A stretch of 64,000 nucleotides of DNA from Marinobacter sp. S0848L (GTDB lineage: Bacteria; Pseudomonadota; Gammaproteobacteria; Pseudomonadales; Oleiphilaceae), in contig NZ_JALKAQ010000001.1 in NCBI RefSeq assembly GCF_023016065.1, positions 310,001 to 374,000 of the forward strand, read 5' to 3'. The position numbers and the translations under genes are program-made. The notes below the pieces were generated by a model. It saw nothing but the letters and a program-made list of their open reading frames with translations. It made no database searches and had not been told where the DNA came from. Every line of letters begins with the position of its first letter. Position 1 is the stretch's first letter. Below, one piece after another: positions 60,233 through 64,000 of the stretch.

Positions 60233-61783
60233 ATGATGACCGCGACGCGCAAGCCCACTGCACTGATCATCCTCGACGGCTGGGGCCATCGTGACCCGGC
60301 TGACGACAACGCCATCTCGAACGCCAACACCCCGTTTTGGGACAAGCTCTGGCAAAACCAGCCGAAAACCCTGATCAACACGTCAGGCATGTTTGTCGGC
60401 CTGCCTCAAGGTCAGATGGGTAACTCCGAAGTTGGCCACATGAACCTGGGCGCCGGCCGGGTGGTGTATCAAAGCCTGACGCGCATCGACAAAGATCTGG
60501 AAGACGGTGAGTTCCAGAACAACCCTGCCCTGTGCAATGCCATTGATAAAGCCGCCAACAACGGCAAAGCGGTGCACATCATGGGCCTGCTGTCTCCCGG
60601 CGGTGTTCACAGCCACGAAGATCATATTCTGGCTGCTGCGGAACTTGCCGCCGCACGCGGTGCAAAAGAAGTGTATATTCACGCGTTCCTCGATGGCCGC
60701 GACATGCCGCCACGCAGCGCTCGCCCGTCACTGGAAAAAGCCGCTGCGAAAATGGAAAGCCTCGGCGTTGGCCGCGTTGCCAGCATCGTCGGCCGTTACT
60801 ATGCCATGGACCGTGATAACCGCTGGGACCGTGTTGAAAGCGCCTACAACGTCATGACTCTGGGCGACGCAGAATTCACCTGTGCCGATCCGCTCACCGC
60901 ACTGGATCAGGCCTACGAGCGCGGCGAAAACGATGAATTCGTCAAAGCGACTCGTATTCACAAGGATGGCCAAGCCGAAGGCACCATCAACGATGGCGAC
61001 GCCGTTCTGTTCATGAACTTCCGTGCTGACCGTGCCCGGGAAATGACCCGCACCTTCGTAGAGGCGGATTTTGACGGCTTCGATCGCCGCAAGCATCCGG
61101 AACTGGCCGATTTTGTCATGCTGACCGAATACGCCGCCGACATTAAAACCTCTTGCGCCTACCCGCCCGAGCAGCTCAAGAATGGTTTGGGCGAATACAT
61201 GGCAAAACTGGGCAAAACCCAGCTACGCATCTCCGAAACTGAAAAATACGCCCACGTGACCTTCTTCTTCAACGGCGGTATGGAAACGCCTTTCGAAGGC
61301 GAAGACCGTATTCTGGTGCCGTCTCCGAAAGTCGCCACCTACGACCTGCAGCCGGAAATGAGCGCACCCGAGGTCACCGACAAGCTGGTAGAAGCCATCA
61401 AGAGCGGCAAGTACGACCTGATCGTGTGCAACTACGCCAACGGCGACATGGTTGGCCACACAGGAAAACTGGATGCGGCGATCAAGGCAGCCGAATGCCT
61501 CGATCAGTGCGTTCAGCGCGTAGTGGAAGCTCTGGACGAAGTCGGCGGTGAAGCGCTGATCACGGCAGACCATGGCAACTGCGAACAGATGACTGACCCT
61601 AACTCCGGTCAGGTTCACACTTCTCACACCATTGGCCCCGTACCGCTGGTCTACACCGGCCCGCGCGCCATCACCCTGAAAGACGACGGCAGCCTGAGCG
61701 ACATCGCGCCCACACTGCTGACGCTGATGGGCGATAAAGCGCCGGAAGAGATGACAGGCCAAAATCTGGCTGAAATAGGCTGA
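60233..61783 (+). CDS. gpmI: 2,3-bisphosphoglycerate-independent phosphoglycerate mutase
   Basis: A 516-residue manganese-dependent glycolytic enzyme of the alkaline phosphatase superfamily. The nucleophile serine lies in [10 protein letters not shown]; metal-ligand motifs are [20 protein letters not shown] and [13 protein letters not shown] 60233 is followed by a second ATG; either could be used. The gene is followed by envC and a ctpA-type gene in conventional order. Confidence 0.96.
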   Translation: MMTATRKPTALIILDGWGHRDPADDNAISNANTPFWDKLWQNQPKTLINTSGMFVGLPQGQMGNSEVGHMNLGAGRVVYQSLTRIDKDLEDGEFQNNPALCNAIDKAANNGKAVHIMGLLSPGGVHSHEDHILAAAELAAARGAKEVYIHAFLDGRDMPPRSARPSLEKAAAKMESLGVGRVASIVGRYYAMDRDNRWDRVESAYNVMTLGDAEFTCADPLTALDQAYERGENDEFVKATRIHKDGQAEGTINDGDAVLFMNFRADRAREMTRTFVEADFDGFDRRKHPELADFVMLTEYAADIKTSCAYPPEQLKNGLGEYMAKLGKTQLRISETEKYAHVTFFFNGGMETPFEGEDRILVPSPKVATYDLQPEMSAPEVTDKLVEAIKSGKYDLIVCNYANGDMVGHTGKLDAAIKAAECLDQCVQRVVEALDEVGGEALITADHGNCEQMTDPNSGQVHTSHTIGPVPLVYTGPRAITLKDDGSLSDIAPTLLTLMGDKAPEEMTGQNLAEIG

Positions 61784-61803
61784 TTGGTATAACGGCGAGT
61801 ATT

Positions 61804-62940
61804 TTGAAACGTCTTATTGTATTGGCGCTGGCCCTCTCTTTGGGGGCTGCGCCTTTATCTGCCGAGCAAGACGTCACGCCCGAACAGGTTGAAGCGCTGA
61901 AGAAGCGCATCGCCAACATAGATGAGTGGCTGGCCGATGCCGAAGAAGACCGCTCCAAACTGGAACAGCAGCTCGCCAACACCGAGCGAAACATCAGTAA
62001 ACTCACGCGGGAACGCCGGGAACTGCGCCAGCAAGCTGCCGAGCAGAAATCCCGCCTGCAGGCGTTAAAGAAGCAAGAAGCCGAACTCGCCAACACCCTG
62101 AACGTTCAGCGCCAAGGCCTGATGAAACAAATCCGGGCCGCCTGGATGGAAGGCGAAGCCCCTGCCCTGAAGGTCTTACTGAACGAAACCGAGCCGGGAA
62201 ATCTTGCCCGCACCATGACCTATTACGAGTATCTGAGCAAAGATACCGTTGAGCGACTGGAAGCCTTCCAGAAGAGTCTTCGTGAACTCAAAGCAGCGCG
62301 TGCGGAAGTACAGGCCACACGGGTCGAGCTGGCCAACACCGAAGCCAGCCTTGAACAGCGCCAAAACCGTCTTGCCGAGAGTCGCAAAGAGCGAAGCAAA
62401 ACCCTGGTAGCCCTAAAAGCCGACATCAAAGAACGTCGCAGCGAAAAGAAGACCTTGGAAGCCGATCAGGAACGGCTCGAAAAACTGCTGAAGGAAGTGC
62501 AGGAGGCCATCGCCAACATCCCGTCTCCCAACGAGTCGCGACCGTTCGAGTCACAACGCAGTAAACTGGGCTGGCCCGTGCAGGGCACAGTCGTCAGCCA
62601 ATACGGCGCCCTGTACGCCGATGGCAAACTGCGCCGAAACGGCATGATCATCAACACCCGGGAAGAAGCCGAAATAACCGCGGTACACCATGGCCGGGTT
62701 GTTTTTGCCAACTGGCTGCGCGGCTTTGGTCTGATGACGATTATTGATCACGGCGATGGTTACATGACCCTGTACGGGCACAGCAGTAGCTTGTTCTCGT
62801 CCCCCGGTGACTGGGTTACCCCGGGCCAAACCATTGCTTTGGCAGGTCGCACCGGAGGCACCCAAGACCCGGCGCTTTATTTTGAAGTGCGTAAAAACGG
62901 TAAACCGGTCAATCCGCGCACCTGGCTGAACAAACTTTAA
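61804..62940 (+). CDS. envC: EnvC-type murein hydrolase activator
   Basis: A 378-residue periplasmic activator of AmiA/AmiB amidases at the division site. A signal peptide (MKRLIVLALALSLGAAPLSA) is followed by a long coiled coil (about residues 25-240) and a C-terminal LytM domain (GWPVQGTVVSQYGAL onward). As in EnvC, the LytM zinc ligands are incomplete: the HxH stretch is replaced (DHGDGYMTLYGHSS), so it should be catalytically inactive. It starts at TTG 61804; no better ATG is nearby. It lies 20 bp after gpmI. Confidence 0.92.
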   Translation: MKRLIVLALALSLGAAPLSAEQDVTPEQVEALKKRIANIDEWLADAEEDRSKLEQQLANTERNISKLTRERRELRQQAAEQKSRLQALKKQEAELANTLNVQRQGLMKQIRAAWMEGEAPALKVLLNETEPGNLARTMTYYEYLSKDTVERLEAFQKSLRELKAARAEVQATRVELANTEASLEQRQNRLAESRKERSKTLVALKADIKERRSEKKTLEADQERLEKLLKEVQEAIANIPSPNESRPFESQRSKLGWPVQGTVVSQYGALYADGKLRRNGMIINTREEAEITAVHHGRVVFANWLRGFGLMTIIDHGDGYMTLYGHSSSLFSSPGDWVTPGQTIALAGRTGGTQDPALYFEVRKNGKPVNPRTWLNKL

Positions 62941-63036
62941 GCTGAGAACTGAAAGGCTGACAAACGTTCTTGTGAACGCCATACTGTGGCAAACAACTTT
63001 CCCGTCCAACTATTGGAAACAAAACAGGATATGTGA

Positions 63037-64000
63037 ATGAAACGGGTCCCAAGCTCTCTCCAGATTTCACCATTACGCTCTCTCGCACTCGTGGCCACCT
63101 GTTTTTTTACCCTTCCCGGACTGGCGTTTGCTCAAGACAACGACACCCAGCCTCACGAGGTAATACAAGGGCTGCAAGACGGGCAACGAGTTGAACTGAA
63201 ATTACCGGACCCGGAAAAACAGCTACCACTGGAAGATCTGCGCAAATTCACCGAAGTTTTTGCCCGTATCAAGGGCGCCTACGTTGAAGAAGTCTCCGAC
63301 CGCGAGCTGCTTGAAAGCGCGATCAAAGGCATGCTTTCCGACCTGGACCCGCACTCAACCTACCTCGCCCCAAAAGACTATGAAGAGCTTGAAGAAAGCA
63401 CCTCCGGCGAGTTTGGCGGCTTGGGTATTGAGGTAGGCATGGAAAACGGCTTCGTCAAAGTGATCTCGCCCATTGACGACACTCCGGCCCAGAAGGCCGG
63501 GGTACAAGCCGGCGACTTAATCATCAAACTCGATGAAAAGCCGGTGAAAGGCATGTCGCTGGAAGAAGCCGTTAATCTGATGCGCGGCAAGCCCGGCACA
63601 GTACTCACCTTGACGATCATGCGTGACGGCCAGAGCGCACCGATCGAAATTGATGTCACCCGCAACATCATCAAAGTCACCAGCGTGAAATCCCGCATGC
63701 TGGAGAGCGGTTACGGCTACGTTCGCATTACCCAATTCCAGGCTGAAACCGGTCGCCAGTTCAGGCAGGCTCTGAGCAATCTGGAAGAGGATTTTGGCAG
63801 CGATCTTAAAGGCCTTGTCATCGACCTGCGCAACAACCCCGGCGGGGTACTCCAAGCCGCCGTTGAGGCCTCGGATGCATTGCTCGACAGCGGCCTGATT
63901 GTCTACACAGAAGGCCGAATTCAAAGCTCCCGACTGAGATTCAGCGCCAAGAAAGGCGACCTGATGGAAGGCACTCCGATTGTGGTTCTGATTAACGGCG
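63037..64000 (+). CDS. ctpA: S41-family carboxyl-terminal processing protease (partial, 3' end missing)
   Basis: The frame from ATG 63037 runs to the right edge of the window without a stop (321 codons). A signal peptide (SLALVATCFFTLPGLAFA) precedes an S41 N-terminal region (KFTEVFARIKGAYVEEV), SDLDPHSTYL, a PDZ domain (GGLGIEVGMENGFVKVISPI onward) and the beginning of the protease domain (GLVIDLRNNPGGVLQAAVEA). The catalytic serine and lysine lie beyond the window. It is a tail-specific periplasmic protease, ctpA-like. Confidence 0.9.
   Translation, partial: MKRVPSSLQISPLRSLALVATCFFTLPGLAFAQDNDTQPHEVIQGLQDGQRVELKLPDPEKQLPLEDLRKFTEVFARIKGAYVEEVSDRELLESAIKGMLSDLDPHSTYLAPKDYEELEESTSGEFGGLGIEVGMENGFVKVISPIDDTPAQKAGVQAGDLIIKLDEKPVKGMSLEEAVNLMRGKPGTVLTLTIMRDGQSAPIEIDVTRNIIKVTSVKSRMLESGYGYVRITQFQAETGRQFRQALSNLEEDFGSDLKGLVIDLRNNPGGVLQAAVEASDALLDSGLIVYTEGRIQSSRLRFSAKKGDLMEGTPIVVLING

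Overview
The window reads as a chromosomal segment of a marine, facultatively anaerobic, denitrifying gammaproteobacterium. Gene content and order look most like Marinobacter or a close relative; this is inferred from gene families and synteny, not from a database search. Coding density is high, and I see no rRNA, tRNA, CRISPR array, insertion sequence or prophage.

Layout. (1) 1-9.7 kb: the 3' part of a PAS-GGDEF-EAL signalling protein; a sodium:solute symporter with an overlapping 44-residue membrane partner and a structured leader; hemN; an iron-sulfur photolyase/cryptochrome-like protein; a CadR-type MerR regulator driving a CDF-like cation transporter; and an AEC-family permease. (2) 9.8-16.8 kb: nitric oxide reductase genes, norC-norB, a polyferredoxin membrane protein, norD, norE and norF, with norQ on the opposite strand. 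(3) 16.9-26.2 kb: cytochrome cd1 nitrite reductase and a complete heme d1 pathway, split into divergent nirC-nirF-norQ-orf and nirS-nirDLGH-nirJ-nirE-nirN. (4) 26.2-35.5 kb: a Crp/Fnr-type regulator, a hemolysin III family protein, two NnrS-family proteins, a pxpABC 5-oxoprolinase set, a voltage-gated cation channel with an unusual filter, a catalase and a SirB2 protein. (5) 35.6-39.3 kb: fabA-fabB, a small AraC-type HTH protein and the tRNA hydroxylase trhP. (6) 39.3-45.7 kb: a sufBCDS-sufA-sufT-sufE operon behind an IscR-type box. (7) 45.7-52 kb: a flgP-flgT pair, a TraF-like outer-membrane protein, cca, a thiolase and trmL. (8) 52-58.9 kb: a heme-uptake operon (TonB receptor, HmuY, HmuS, HmuT, HmuU, HmuV) behind a Fur-like palindrome. 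(9) 59-64 kb: secB, a rhodanese-fold protein lacking the catalytic cysteine, gpmI, envC and the start of a ctpA-type protease.

How it fits together. The window is dominated by nitrite and NO reduction and by the heme and Fe-S cofactors this needs: HemN makes heme without oxygen, NirE/DLGH/J/F/N make heme d1, the hmu genes import heme and Suf builds clusters. FNR/Anr/Dnr-like boxes (TTGAT-N4-ATCAA or near matches) lie upstream of hemN, norC, nirS, nirC, the Crp/Fnr gene and trhP, so one low-oxygen/NO regulon probably links loci across the window.

The most noteworthy points are the ion channel whose filter resembles calcium-selective designs, an Anr-type box in front of the oxygen-independent tRNA hydroxylase trhP, the structured leader with a mini-ORF before the symporter, the NsrR-like site before the second nnrS, an HmuY-type lipoprotein inside a heme operon, and a cluster of extragenic palindromes between norF and the norQ operon. 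I do not see a clearly new multi-gene system.
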